Assembly (NCBI GenBank): GCA_021397835.1
Contig: JAJFZO010000537.1
Span: 1,860,001 to 1,924,000, forward strand
Reading direction: 5' to 3'
DNA length: 64,000 nt
Source: Moringa oleifera
Taxonomy: Eukaryota > Streptophyta > Magnoliopsida > Brassicales > Moringaceae
In this document: in pieces, positions 1 through 13,160 of the stretch
Layout of the letters: each line of letters starts with the position of its first letter
Position numbering within the stretch: position 1 is the stretch's first letter
Program-made: the position numbers and the translations under genes
The notes under the pieces: generated by a model
Databases searched by the model: none
What the model was told of the DNA's origin: nothing
Seen by the model: only the letters and a program-made list of their open reading frames with translations

Positions 1-464
1 ACTTACTGGATGACCCTAATGCCATTGTCCCTATAAGCGTCTTCTGGTTGGTCCCTCAGTTTTGCCTCCATGGAATAGCTGAAGTATTCATGTCTGTTGG
101 TCACTTGGAGTTTCTGTATGATCAGTCACCGGAAAGCATGAGAAGCACTGCCGCTGCGCTCTACTGGATAGCTATATCCATGGGGAACTATATAGGTACT
201 CTTTTGGTGAGTCTTGTTCACAAGTACACAGGCCAAAGAAGAAACTGGCTGCCTGATAGGAACCTCAACAGGGGAAGATTGGAATACTATTATTGGCTTG
301 TGAGTGGGATCCAAGTGATCAATCTTGTGTACTACCTTTTCTGTGCTCGGTTTTACACTTACAGGCGCTTGGAAGAGGAGTGTGGAAATGGAGAAGAAAA
401 AGATGATGCATTAGCCCGAGATAGGATTCCCCACAGGCAGATTAATGATGCCACTGGGCCTTAA
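1..464 (+). CDS. NPF3.1: NRT1/PTR family (NPF) transporter, NPF3.1-like, last exon, partial
   Basis: This is the C-terminal end of a proton-coupled major-facilitator transporter of the plant NPF (POT/PTR) family, which moves nitrate, peptides or hormones across membranes. The open frame runs from base 3, so the gene starts upstream of the window; the Met codon at 48 is internal. The segment carries the family motif EFLYDQSPESMRS around bases 108-146, followed by hydrophobic helices (LYWIAISMGNYIGTLLVSLV and YYWLVSGIQVINLVYYLF) that fit the last transmembrane helices. Between them is the loop with NWLPDRNLNRGRLEYYYW, typical of NPF proteins. The hydrophilic tail ends at TAA 462-464. From memory the wording is closest to Arabidopsis NPF3.1, but the subfamily is less certain than the family. 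No break is visible in this exon. Confidence 0.9.
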   Translation, partial: LLDDPNAIVPISVFWLVPQFCLHGIAEVFMSVGHLEFLYDQSPESMRSTAAALYWIAISMGNYIGTLLVSLVHKYTGQRRNWLPDRNLNRGRLEYYYWLVSGIQVINLVYYLFCARFYTYRRLEEECGNGEEKDDALARDRIPHRQINDATGP

Positions 465-3400
465 GTAGAACTTGTAAGAAATGAGAGAGCTTAATTAATT
501 AGAATGTTTTTGATAAATGATCATGCCCCCTGACTGCCCTAATCTAAACAGTATTTGAGGGGAAAAAAAAAATCCACATGTCCCTTGATGTTTCTTCGGT
601 ACTTCACTAGAATATATAAGGTTTTAGTTATAATTATTTTAATTTTTAATAATAATTATATATAATAATTATTAAAAATTTTATCGATAATTATCTAATA
701 ACCAACGTAAATGGAGTTGAAAAAACCTTTTAATAATAATTATCATAATTATCAATAAAAAGAAAAAAAATTGCTATTAAAAAATTATATATATAACAGT
801 AATTGTTAACTATAATTATAAGGGTAAAGTAATCTTTGTTTTATTTTTGATAATTAATAGTTATAATTAAACATTACATATTTAAAAATAATTCTTAAAC
901 TAATTAACAATTAATGTTAAAACATTTTGTTACCAATAATTTTTTTAGTTAAATGTCAATATAATTTTTGCTATAACTATAAATTTGTTAAAACAATTAA
1001 CAATTACCATTAAAAAGATTACAAATGATTAGGTACTAACTTTTCAATAATTATTGCTAAAATAGTTACAAATTATTGTTTACTAGCCATTGAACAAAAG
1101 CGGTTAAAAAAGTTATTTAGTCAAAATTAATGATTTGTTACTATTTATTTTTAAAAAATTACAAATTAAAGGACAAAAATTAAAAATTTAGAATTTGCAA
1201 TAACACGTAGTCAAACTGAATATACTTATTCATAGGTAAAATGTTGTGTATATTGAATCTTCTTACATAATAAAATATATCCAAAAATCAAATAATCATT
1301 TAATGGATATACAATTCAGAATACAAAAATTCACTAATATTTTTAAATTTAAAGAGGTAAAAGCTAATATACTAACTTTACGAAATATCATTTGTCAATC
1401 TTTAACAAAATAATGATTAGCTCACAATGTTCAACCTAAAAATAAAAATACGTAGAAGAATCATACATGAAATACAAGTAGTATTTTATAAAAACAAGTA
1501 AATAATACTTACTTGAGACATGAAACATTCATTACTTTATGGAACATCTCTACAAGCTTGATGTAGCAAAAATCCATTAAACATAAGAAACATGAGATTC
1601 CCTATAATCACATTATGCAAAGTATTATTCCAACCAAAGATGCAAGTGTGGTGCATAATATTATGTAATAGAGATGGATATAACTACATTTTGCTGACTA
1701 TATTCCAAATCATGTTTTGCCTTTAGCAAAAGAAATAGGTAAAAAGCTAGTAGGTAACAATAGCATATTACAAGATAACAAGCTTTTCATGTTCTTAATG
1801 AATTGTACAATTATTAAAGGTTTTAGTTTAGTCATAGAAGCTATGCCTTTGAGATATACAATCATCATAGTTCAGTCTCGCATTTGTACCTGAATAACCC
1901 TTCTAAATTTCTTCTTGTTTCTACTCCTCACCTCCATGTTTACCTCCTTTATAAAGATGGAACAAACAGGTCTATGATAAAAAAATCTTAACTCCTCATG
2001 AACATCTGTTTTAAGCCACTATTATAAACTAGCTCACTGGTATTTATTGATAAACATGGAAAGAATGCTATGCTAAGGATCGTAGTTTCCTCTTAGACTT
2101 GACATTTTCTCCAGCATAACAGTTTGAATTATGCAAATACTAGTACGTAGAAGTGAAGAAGATTCATCCCTCATTGAAACCACTTAATACTCTTCTTGTT
2201 TACCTCTCCAAGTTTAATGATTATCAAAAAATAGAAAAGCTTGCAATGAGTTGATTCCATATGTATAGAACAAATTAATTCAAATATCATCCAATGCAAT
2301 AGTGAATTTACACAACAAATTTGTTTTTTTTTTTTTCCAATAAAGGGTTCTAGTCATCCTTCTCCAAAAGAATTATTGTTTTCTTATAGCTCAAATATCA
2401 TCTAATGTCATTGATCAGATTAAGTTAGGTAATCAAGCATTTTCATCACAAATAAATATATACAATAGCTTAATTGCAAATCTCACACTAGAATCATTAG
2501 GATCTAGTGCACATGTAAAGAACATCACAAACTGCAAACATAAAGCAAGAAAGTCTCAGTTGAAGATATAGTCAAGTACTACCTATCTTGAACATAGTGT
2601 CATATACAATTGAATATCCATGGCTTACATTATCACAAATCAATGGTATTATTAGGATAATGTACATTTTACTTGAGAAAATTTTGGCTTGTATTTATAC
2701 TAAACATATTTATGTAATGAGTAGAGAAGAGTTTTAAATATCTAAGACAGCAATTGAATGAAACTTATAACCACAAAAAACAATTGAGCCTAAGCAAAGT
2801 TAAATGGATATATTCTTCACACTTCAACATTGAAAACATGAAGACTAAAGATATAAGTGGCAGGGGTGACCTTTATGAAACCTTTTGATGAGTGTAGTTA
2901 CTAATCACTTCTTTACATGAAAAAGTTCTCATAAATGTCATTCTTCTTAGTATTTGGCTATACCTCAAACTTATTTCATAAAACTTTCCACATGAGTCGT
3001 CATTACTCAACAACCAGAAATCCTGAAAAAGCATATCATAAATTTCTACAACATAAAATGCTTTCATTGAAAGTCCGATTTAGAAATCTTGGTGAACAAT
3101 TTACATTGATTGACCATTATAAGAAATATGTAAAAACTTTACTTTTTTTAATTGGATACAATTTAAGTTAAATTTGAATATCAACTAAAAGAACGAAATC
3201 AAGTGTCTAAAATATGGAGAAATGCTTATTACCAATGAAAAACAGAAAAAAAATCTAGAAATAAAAGAGTACAGATTTCAATTTTCACAAAATGACGTAG
3301 TCGATTTCGACGTTTGAGATTTGCTAACCAGATTCTAATAATTAAACAAGAAAAATCTCTGAAAACACTATGTGTAAATGTAGTCACTGGTAAGATCAAC

Positions 3401-4440
3401 TAACATGAGGCCTGTAGGTACCTTGTTTTATATCTAAACTCACATAACTAGGCCTTTTAAGACCAACTCTCTTGTGATTTTCGCAACATCCATAATTAAG
3501 AAAAGATCACAAGCATTTTATGCACCAAATTCAAGTATCCTTATTACAAGAGCCGCCACAAGGTATATGTACGATAATGATATCGAAATCAAATTAATCG
3601 AAATCAAAAGTCTGTTTACTGTAGATTCTGTAAAGAATAACCAAAGATGAACTTGTAAATCTCGTGTCATCTTTAAAAATTAATTTTTCTAAATATAAAT
3701 AAAAATAAAAAAGGAAGAGAATAAATACGTTACTGATTAAAGATTCTAATGGGAGATTGCGACCCATTTTATTTAGTAGGTGCTTCAAAATCAAAGAAAT
3801 ATGAGATAAAGAAGACCAAACTTAGAGCTAGAGTTAATAAGGGGTAAATAAAGAGAAAGGAAACAAAAAAAAAAGGGGATAAAATAGAAATAATTGAGTA
3901 CTGTGTTCTTTTTCCTTTTTCTTAAAGTGAGATTAATATTAATATTAATATCAATTTTATTGTCTATTTATAATCCAAAATTTTTTTAAATTATTTGCAT
4001 AATTTTTTATTTAAATTTCAAGTAATTTTAAATTTAACTTAAAAATTTAAAAACACAATAAAAGATTAAAAAAATTATTTGCATCTTTTTTTATCTCAAT
4101 AATAAAAAAGACCTATAAATAATATAATAAATTTTTATTTAAAATTTAATTTATTTAGATGTATTTTAAATTTATGTATGTTTAATTTAATAAATATTAT
4201 TTTATTATATTTAGATTGTAAACTTATTTTAATAGTAGTTGTAAATAATAATTATTGAAAATATATATTTTAATTATCAATAATTTTTACAATTGTCACT
4301 TTATAATTATTAATAACAATTATTGAATAAAAGTCACTACAAACTTGGTCGAATGGGTTTTTTCATTACATATAATGGCAATTGTTACAATTGTTGTTAA
4401 ATAATTACCTTGTTATAGAATTTGATGAGTGATACGGGAT
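465..4440. other. Gene-free AT-rich stretch
   Basis: The first ~120 bases are presumably the 3' UTR of the transporter, although no AATAAA is seen. The rest is very AT-rich with only short chance reading frames. Runs of mirrored TAATTATT/AATAATTA words near 620-1130 and 4190-4440 resemble decayed inverted-repeat DNA elements. I recognise no protein homology on either strand. Confidence 0.6.
641..680. repeat. 40-bp near-perfect AT palindrome
   Basis: The two 20-base halves (641-660 and 661-680) are inverted copies with only a couple of mismatches, centred on TATATA. It could extrude a hairpin, and may be the core of a decayed foldback element. Confidence 0.6.
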
Positions 4441-4961
4441 TGATGGATTACGGAGTTCGAAGTAAACATTTTTGCTTCCCATAATTAATTTTGCTTAAAT
4501 TAACGGGAAGAGTAAGAGTGGCTTAATTTTTTAGATCAAAATAAACTTAGTAGCGAATTGATAAAATGGTTTCATAACATAATAGATGATAAAAAAATTT
4601 TGACTTATGATTATTATGGTTTAAATCTCTGTTGCATCTCATACAGGAGTCATCCAACGAACATACTTTAACAAAAATAACTTTAGGGTTAATTTTGTAA
4701 GGAAAACCAGCATTTTATTTACGATCTCAAATCGAGATCTATAAAAAAAAAATTGCATCTATTTACTTACATTTTTATTGGAACTTCTATCTATAAATTT
4801 TGTTAATATTAATGGTTTTGCGTATACATGAGATGTGTATGTGATTTTTTTTAGGTACAATTATTATAATATTTCTAAAACACTATCAAAATAAACAAAA
4901 TATTTTTTATTTTCATTCTCTTTAAATATTGATATTTTACATGTTCTTACCAAGTTTGATG

Positions 4962-4995
<34 letters not shown>
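4962..4995. repeat. (TA)n microsatellite
   Basis: An almost pure TA dinucleotide run of about 17 units lies in gene-free DNA. Confidence 0.9.
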
Positions 4996-4998
<3 letters not shown>

Positions 4999-7900
4999 GT
5001 TTGTTTTGATAATGTTCTAAAGGGATATTAGACAAATGCATAAGTAAAAGTCACATGCATACCATGTGTATGCATAAAATCATTAATATTAACAAAAATA
5101 ATAGATGAAAGTCTCACATTGAGAATGTTTAATAAAAATATAAGTATAAAATAGATGTAATTTTTTTTTTAGGTCTCGATTTGAAAGAGTAAGTAAAATG
5201 TATGTCTTCTTAATGTAATTAACTCATAACTTTATGTTACAATTATTATTAACTTTTAGTGTCAATTATAAGAATTTATATCCATTGATCTAAATTATAT
5301 TGACTTTTTGATGATTTGAGTCAATGTGACATTAAAACAAATCGATGATTAAGATCAACTCATTGTTCTTATTATTATTTTTTTGTCTTTAACCAATTAA
5401 CTTTTTCCTTTTCAAATTAATCACTCATTTTTTCTTCCATTATTTCTCTCTAACTAACTATATTTTTTAATCAAATCCATTATCATAATTCTTCAATCAA
5501 GTTAATTGCCATGAACTATATTAACTCTTTATTATTTTTTCATTAATTTCAAAAAATCTTATAATAGTACAGGTATCATGAATTTTCAATCCAACTAATA
5601 AAGAGAAATTTTGGTCATTAATATACTTACCTATAAACTCGTATAAAAGTCTAAAGTTTTTGTGGAGCACCCAACAACCAAGCACTAGTAATCTTTTCTT
5701 TTCTTTTCTTTTTTTTTTTTGAAAGAAAGTTATCAATCTAAGGAATCTTAGTTAAGTTTAATTATTTATATGAATATACATAACAATTTAAACACACTAT
5801 TAGGGTTATTATTGTAATTAGAAGGAATGAAATGTTGTGGATGAGCTAAACACTTATTCCACCATATGTAGTTAATGAAATATAAATCAATTAGGTGATT
5901 ATGTGATCCTTAATGTTTTAATATCTTGAAATTAAGGTGACATTATAATGATATAATATCTATGATAATATGCATTAACCGTTAACATCAATGAAGCTTT
6001 TTGTCAGTCAAGACTATTTTATAGGACACATACTCTAACACCAAGCTTGTCATTTAAGCTGTAAAATTATTATATTATAACATGAAAAGGGTAATAAAAA
6101 ATTTGATCATGTAAAGATGATAGTGAACTTCCACTACATATTACATGTTATTGTGCAAACAACCATATTTTTGTAGGCTCACACATTTTTAAAGATGGAT
6201 AGGGTTTAAGGTTTATGGCTTATAGTTTAAGGTTTAAAATGACAATATTTATGAGTTTAGAGTTTAGGATTAGGGTTTAGAGTTAGCGTTTAAGATTTAA
6301 TAATTAAGAATTTGAAATTTTCTAAATAGTAAATTTAGTGAGTTCTATAATTGAATAAAAAAGTGATAAATGCTATTAAAGCCTTAGACACTTTTTTGTT
6401 AACATTGCTTATGGTGAGCTATGCTATTAGATTGAGTGAACTACAGCCATATAACTATTTTTTTACCTATAATAACATTGTAACAAGTAAATATTAAGTG
6501 AAGAAAACAACTCTTGCATACAACTCAAGTATGTAAAAATAAATATATAGAAATTACTTACCAAGTAAGGACAATATATCGATGGTGGATAAGAAAAATT
6601 ACCAGTCATAGCAGGGGCATGAATAGGTTCTTACATAAACAATACTTTAAGACTAAAGGAATATTATATAATTTTGCCAAAAAAAACTAATATTAAGTTA
6701 ATTAATTAACACCTTTGTTTCTGGATATTATGGTACATGATTTGACGAATTCTTTCCCTTCATTAATGCCTTCTTTAAGCTATTTGTAATTCCACATCTT
6801 CCCCTTATTTCATTATTTTCTTTAACTCTTTTGTTTGCACAAGATTGGAACCTTAAGTAAAATCCACTTAAATATTGAGACCTTTAGAGTCATGGCCTTT
6901 CTAATGAATATTACAATCCACTTCCAAATGTAAAATATCTCAAGTAGTGTGACTAGATTGTTTGCATGTTCATTTTCTAGATCACATATTTTTTTCACTC
7001 TTAAAAGCCCTACTCGATATCCTAGTGAAGATGGAGTACAAAGATCGATATTAACATGTTTGTTGCTACTTAAGATCTATTGGACTTATATCCCCATGCA
7101 TGTCTTGCATGAATTTAGCTCTACCTTGTTTTATTTACCTTTTAAGCCATAAGGAATATGAATTTTTTTTAATGTTTATTCATTATTTAAGAACAATAAT
7201 GATATGGCCACATAAGACTCATTTTATCTTAAATATTCTGCAAATACAAGATAATAAATCGTTACTCTCTTATTTTACTTATTGTTCCTTTAAACTCTTA
7301 TCTATAGCAACTTGCAAATGCAAATTCGACCATCTTTCACACAATTTGTTATGAAAAATTAAATTGTTGTCCAACTTGTTCTTGAAATTCTTCAAAACTT
7401 GCTTTTATGTACATTTCCTTTATTTGGGTCAACATCTTCCAAGGAACTTTTAAATTAACTAACCTGTAACGTAAATTATATTCGACTTCTAATTCCTTAT
7501 ATCATTTATTATTAACGATTCTTTAAAATACAAGAAAAATTATGTCATACTAAAATTAGAATTAGAAATCTTTCATGCTAGCAATAAGTTTCACTAAGTT
7601 AGGTATTAGTCATTCTAGTAGACAATACTCTTTTATAAGCCTACTTCTTTCTTACATCAAATATATTCTTTAACCAAATATTCTCATGCATATTATACGA
7701 ATCAACTATTTTACTTCAAGCAGTTATAATTCATCTTCTTCCTTAAAGTCGTTCATGAACATTGATAATATGTTTTTTCACAACACTTAAACCATTAAAC
7801 ACACCATTCACATACTTTAAAACTTTTTGCATTATATACCATGGATATTACCTATAAAATTGTATTCGTAATTGCAAGATCTTGATAAGTGAAAATTGTT

Positions 7901-9060
7901 TTTGAAGCCTTACTAGATATGGCTTACAAAAATATCTCAAATAACAAATCAAATAAATTGATAGTCTTCTTATACATCAAAACTACCCTAAATGCATTAG
8001 TCTCTTGATGACAATTCAAACCAACTTGAATTAAAAAAATGATGGATTTGTTAATGTCTGATTACAAAAATATTTTAACACCCACCAAAACTCTCCATTT
8101 TGTCACGGCTTAAGCTCTTTGAACCTTAACTGTGTAGCACTTAGAGAAGACCAGCTACCTAAGTTAGCCTACAGACTTACTTAAGTAAAGTTTAGATGGA
8201 CTATATAAAGAGAAGCTCTACGAGAAAGAAACTTTTCATTTGCTCTCAAAGCTGAGTGCTTTACAATTAAGAACACCTCTTTATTTATAGTGAAAGGGTG
8301 ACCAATAGACGGTTTAAATTGTTAGCCATACGATTGGCAACTCAAGAAAGGGTGAATTAGGTTTTAAAAATCTTCTTGCTCATCATAACCAAATCTTTTA
8401 TTTACGAAAAAGCTCGATCATGAAATTTTTTTTTTTAGTTTTTGAAAATTCATTGGATAAATAAAGAAAGATAAAAAGTAGTCAATAATTTTTTTATGGT
8501 GTGATTTGCCACCAGTTTTGCTTGATTATTTTTTTTTGAAAAAGAAAAGATGAACTCCATTCAAAAATATGCATTAGTTTACTTCACTAAAGGATCCAGG
8601 ATCGGAAGTTAGTTATGAGTAGGAAATGTTTAACACCTTACAAGTACCCAAGAATTAGTACCATTTAAATAGGATGATATCATGTTCTTGAATTGTAATA
8701 ATTTGATATTGATCCCAAAATATAATGAATAAGTATATACAAACAACAAAAGATTAGCTTTTACTTGATTTCAAAACTTTAAGAGACAGTTACATTAGAC
8801 TTAATCAACATGTGACAAATCTTAAAATAAATTTCTTATGCAGTTTTATGCACGAATTTTGATCTAGTTGACACTAGATCTTTAATTCTAGAAAACAAAT
8901 ATATTTTAGTTTAAAGACAGGAATATGAACTTCATCAAACTTTTTTCTCCGAATTAATTTTAGAAAACTAAGAGTCGCACCATAAAATTTATAATGTTAA
9001 ATATAATAAATAGTAACCAACACGTATAAATGAGTGAAAACAAATATTGCTTTATTCATA
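4996..9060. other. Gene-free AT-rich stretch
   Basis: No gene is recognised. Reading frames such as those at 6949-7354 show no family motif to me. The segment 8095-8350 is less AT-rich and has TATA-like words on both strands (gactatataaag, and ctataaataaag on the minus strand), which would suit a decayed LTR, but no partner copy is visible. Confidence 0.5.
6196..6300 (+). repeat. Degenerate telomere-like (TTTAGGG) repeats
   Basis: Many loosely spaced variants of the plant telomere unit occur, such as agggtttaa, aggtttaa, gagtttag, ggattagggtttag and gcgtttaag. They are imperfect and interrupted, so this is an old interstitial telomere-like patch rather than a telomere. Confidence 0.55.
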
Positions 9061-9239
9061 TGTGTGAAATAAATGTAGAATGGGCAATAACTTTAATACG
9101 CTTTGAATGTTATCTTTCTACTAAATAGCCAATGAATATTCTCGAAAAATTTCCTAAAGATATATTTGAAAGGATGCAGATATCTTAAAATGTAAAGACT
9201 CTCTTAAGAAAACTAAAGTTGCAAAAATTATAGAAATTG

Positions 9240-9490
9240 CAGAGAGAAAGAAAGAGAGAGTGTGTGTGTATGTGTGAGATGGAAATGTTTGAATACAAAA
9301 ATGCAAAGTTTTAGAATATAGAGACACTCCCCTTTTTCATTGAAAATGGGTTTATTTATAGAAGAAAAATAGGACCAAAGCTCACTAAAAATTCAAAATT
9401 TTGTCATAAAAAAGAAAGGACCACAATGTTGGATAGTCTGTTCTAGCTAAAATGCATTCTCTTTGTGTATTTCACTAGGAGTCTTCCATT
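9240..9490 (-). mobile_element. Probable decayed LTR of a gypsy element
   Basis: Read on the minus strand this has a TATA box (ctataaataaaccc near 9350), a short leader-like stretch, then CACACA and CTCTCTTT repeats (plus-strand GA/GT run at 9242-9277). It lies on the 3' side of the minus-strand integrase relic at 12.3-13.0 kb with tandem repeats between, which is where the 3' LTR of a Tat-type element should be. No second LTR was found to confirm it, so this is inference. Confidence 0.3.
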
Positions 9491-9649
9491 ATCTTCTTGA
9501 GTTTTTTTCTCCTTGCTTCAAGAGTGTTTCTTCTAGTTGTTCAACTGAAGCTTGATAAGTGTTTGTATCTAGAACTTGATTTGTCATCGAGAATAACTTT
9601 ATAGTTGCACCTGCAAACATGCATAAAGTTAAAATCAATAATATCTTGA

Positions 9650-10560
9650 TATTGGATTGATCTAATATAAGAATTAAGTCAATCATATTAAAATTGAGTT
9701 AGTCAAATATAATGTGAGAATTGAATTAATCACATTTGGAACAAATTCAAAGTCAATCACATCTAGAGTTATATTCGAATTTGAGAACTCAGTTAATTAT
9801 ATTAAGATCAAATAAATTCGATATAAGAACAAATTCAATCACATATGATATTAGACTAATCTAATGTGAGAAATGAGTTAATCATATTAGGATTAAATTA
9901 AATTCGATATGAGAATAAAGTCAATCACATCTGATAATTAGACTATTTAATATGAGAATCAAGTCAATCATATTAAGATCAAATTAAATACGATGTGAGA
10001 ACAAAGTCAATCACATCTTTTATGAGATTGGAAGTGAAATTTAATGTGATACCACAATCAATCACTACTAAAATTATGTGAGATTTATACCTTGATGTTA
10101 AAACAAAGACAATCATATTAGGAATTTTATTACATTCGTAACCCGATGTGAGATTGATATTTATACCATAAGGACTTGTAATGCATGTAACCCGATGTGA
10201 GATCAAAGTCCATCACATCAAGAGCTATACCTATGACTCGATATAAGATCGAAGCCCACTACATTGGGAGTTATACCAATGTGGGATCAAAGTCCATCAC
10301 ATCAAGAGCTATACCTATGAGTCGATATAAGATCGAAGCCCACTACATCGGGAGTTATACCAATGTGGGATCAAAGTTTATCATATTGGGACTTATACGT
10401 ATAAATTCGATGTGAGATTGAAATCTACAGCATCAAAAATTACTTGTAACCATATGTGAGATCAAAACCCACCATATCAAAAGTTATACCTGTAATCAGA
10501 TGTGAGATCAAAATCAATCACATCTTGAAGAAATAGAAAAAAATGTAAGCTCAAATCAGT
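9650..10560. repeat. Degenerate tandem repeat built on a ~40-bp unit
   Basis: About 900 bp repeats variants of gatgtgagatcaaagtc-aatcacatc with inserted AT-rich words. Spacing between units is irregular at the edges and becomes a clean 84-bp period at 10,195-10,384. It lies between the integrase relic and the LTR-like segment of a minus-strand gypsy element. Such variable 3' tandem repeats are known from Tat/Ogre elements. Confidence 0.75.
10195..10384. repeat. 84-bp tandem repeat, ~2.3 high-identity copies
   Basis: Copies of gatcaaagt(c/t) start at 10,201, 10,285 and 10,369, exactly 84 bp apart, and the first two units differ at only a few sites. Each unit is a dimer of 46- and 38-bp halves (second half begins gatcgaagccc at 10,247). 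Since 84 is a multiple of 3, a chance frame here repeats every 28 residues; it is not evidence of a gene. Confidence 0.9.
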
Positions 10561-10779
10561 CACATCATGTATTTGGTTTTACTTAATGAAAGGTCAAGTT
10601 TGACATGTTTGAAATTGGGAATGCTAAGATTCTGTATCGATTTGACATTGGGTTACTCATTACTTCACAAATCTGGCACTGATTTTATTATTTTATTATA
10701 GTTTTATCGATCTAACATCAATTTATTATTATGCTATTGATTTGTCTCTAGTTTAAGGGTCTCATCCTGGAATCCCATG

Positions 10780-11145
10780 TAAAATCAAAAATCTAACCTA
10801 ACTTAATATTGGGATATACTTATTATTTTTGCTCCCAACCTATTATCGAGGTATACTTGTTAGCTTACTCTTGAGCTGATGTCGAAGTATTTTAATTGTT
10901 TTACTTTCAATCTTATATCAGGGTTTATTTATTATTACACTTTTAACCTAACATCGAGATATATTTAGTCTTTTTCTCCTGACTTGACATTAGAGCATAC
11001 TTATTCTACTGCCCTCAATATGATCGTAGGGTATATTCAGTCTTTTATTCCCAGTCTAACATTGAGGTAGACTTATTCTACTCCCTCAACTTAACATTGA
11101 GGTATATTCATTCTTTTACTCCCAACTTAACATTGAGTTGTAAGC
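10780..11145. repeat. Second degenerate tandem repeat, roughly 45-60-bp unit
   Basis: Variants of taacattgaggtatattc-ttcttttactccca recur about seven times. The unit differs from the 84-bp family next to it. Both sit in the same gypsy 3' region. Confidence 0.7.
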
Positions 11146-11159
11146 GTGACTCTAAAATG

Positions 11160-12300
11160 GCCCCAGTATTTTGAGCTTCTAACTCATATGTTAGAGTTAA
11201 AAATTAGGTGTCTATAGCTGTGCCTCTTTGCTTATTTTTGAGAAACGAGAACGAGATAAAGACTAAAGACCACATAATTTTAAGCTTTAAACATTTATCT
11301 TTGCTTTTTCTTTTTTGTTACTTTTCAATCATATTTTTTTTGTTTTTTGGGAACATTAGAGATAAATAGGAAGTGATCCATATTTTTCCTTTTGCCCTAA
11401 TTTATTGACCCATTAAGAAATAGTTCATGTTTAACCTATGTTAGAACTTGTAAAATTAGCTAAAAAGCACTTCACGTTCTTCCTACTATTGGGATTTTCT
11501 AATAGTTTAATGAAAATTTGTCTGTAATATGTCATCTCAACAACCAAAGTTTCTTCCACTAAGAATTAAAAAGAATTTTACTCCACTGGGTAGTTTGAAC
11601 TTTCTCTTGTCAAGAAAGCTTTAATGAAAGTAATTTTTACAATGCGAATGTTTATGTACATGATACACATCCCATTTTTTATTTTTTATTTTTCTTTAAG
11701 CATGGCCAAGCAATCCATTCACCTTCATATTCTCAAGGTGCAAGTTTGTTCTTATCATGTGAACGTTAAAAACAATCGAAGTATCATTAGGAAATACACT
11801 CTCTTTATTCATCTCTCTTTAAATTTCATCACTTGCAACCTTGAAACTCTTTTCCCTTTGTTTTTTACAAATTACTCAATCCTTTTAGAAGGAAAACCTG
11901 GTTTTTACCTTTAAGATTGGTTTTAAATAAACCATTTGTTATGATTATGGCATCAAAAAAATATATTTGTATATTCTTAAAAAAAAAAAACTAGAGAAGA
12001 AATATCATGAGCAAAAACTACTTGATAACTTTATTGACAAATGTGTACATTTCCCTCTCCAAGAAAAGAAAAGCAGAAAATTGAAGGATAAGAACTACTT
12101 GATAATTTTACTCATAGAACCTCATATAAGTCAAGATGCGTCATATTCAGTTTTTCTCTTTACTAATGAATAGCTTTGATTCTTTGCTTTCATCAAATCT
12201 TGGTTAAGCAATACCTATAATCATCCCTTTTCTTTATTAGAAACTTTTATTTTTTGTAGAAGAAAAAAGACTTACCCTTTTTGGATTTTGTGTTAAGTTT
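11160..12300 (-). other. Unrecognised stretch between gypsy integrase and its 3' repeats
   Basis: By position this should be the end of pol and the 3' untranslated part of the minus-strand gypsy element. I cannot align it residue by residue to any family. Poly-A/T tracts (for example 11,979-11,989) and stops are frequent. Confidence 0.4.
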
Positions 12301-12329
12301 AGGCATCTCAAATAGAGTATTTCTATTGT

Positions 12330-12990
12330 ATGCTTGTTCCATTCTCTTTTAATATAGTTGTCCACGAAAGCTTTCAATCTTTTTTCTTCCATCAAATTCA
12401 GTTGTTCATAACGAGCTTTAATCCACTCTTTTCATCAAGCTACGTGTCTTTTATCACTTTTAGTGAAGGAATTTCTATCTCAATGAGAAACACTGCTTTT
12501 GTTCCATATACAAGAGAATAAAGGGTGGCTTCAATGGAAGTTCTAACATTTTTGTTTTTGTAAGCCAACAAGGTTAAGGGAAGCTTTCCATGCCAATATT
12601 TATATGTTAAAGTCACTTTTCTGATGGTTTTTTTTTTTTGATATTTTTATTAGCTACTTCAATAGCTCCATTCATTTTTAGTAAGTAGCTAAATATGATG
12701 TGTAATCTGGAATGTTCAACATATTTCTTCCATTTGTTTATTATTCAGACGGGTTGCATTATTTGAAATGATTTTTTAGATGGACAAGATTGACAAATGA
12801 TCTTTTTCTTTAGGAATCAATTAACTATAGATTTTATTATATTAGTGAATGATTCTGCCTCAATCCACTTACTGAAATAGTTAATGAATACCAAAATGAA
12901 CTTAAGTCTATTGAACATTTTTGGAGTGATCGGTCCAATCATATCAAAATTGCACATAGGAAAAGGTTATGGCATGTTCATCACAGGTAA
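12330..12990 (-). pseudogene. Ty3/gypsy (Tat-type) integrase relic
   Basis: The minus strand encodes parts of a retrotransposon integrase, the enzyme that joins element DNA into the host genome. Around 12,960-12,850 it reads MIGPITPK, then FILVFINYFSKWIEAESFTN, matching the core around the second catalytic Asp. Around 12,700-12,480 it reads MNGAIEVANKNIKK, then HGKLPLTLLAYKN and LVYGTKAVFLIEIEIPS, which match the end of the core and the following segment. The wording is that of the Tat/Athila branch. Stops, frameshifts and a T-run near 12,630 break the frame, and upstream pol is missing because CACTA sequence begins at ~13,160. It cannot be functional. The same lineage reappears at 62.6-63.9 kb. 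Confidence 0.8.
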
Positions 12991-13160
12991 AGTGAGCAGG
13001 TGATGCATGAATTGTATCTCAATTTAAATAGATTATAAATTTTCAAATACCCGTATTGAGATACAATAGAATTTACAATACAAAATGCTCAACTTGACAT
13101 TAATTTATAAGCACATATTTGTTGATCTCGAATGCTTCCTCCCCTATAAGATGAAAAGTC
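12990..13160. other. Junction between gypsy and CACTA relics, with a small inverted repeat
   Basis: ttgtatctcaat at 13,012-13,023 is mirrored by attgagatacaa at 13,055-13,066. No CACTA terminus was recognised here. Confidence 0.4.

Noticed and set aside
4325..4345. cactacaa as a possible CACTA element terminus
   Set aside because: No matching ttgtagtg end or 3-bp duplication was found, and it is 9 kb from the transposase relic.
10197..10415. A repeat-containing 72-codon protein with a 28-residue period
   Set aside because: The periodicity is a by-product of the 84-bp DNA repeat, with no start context or family match.
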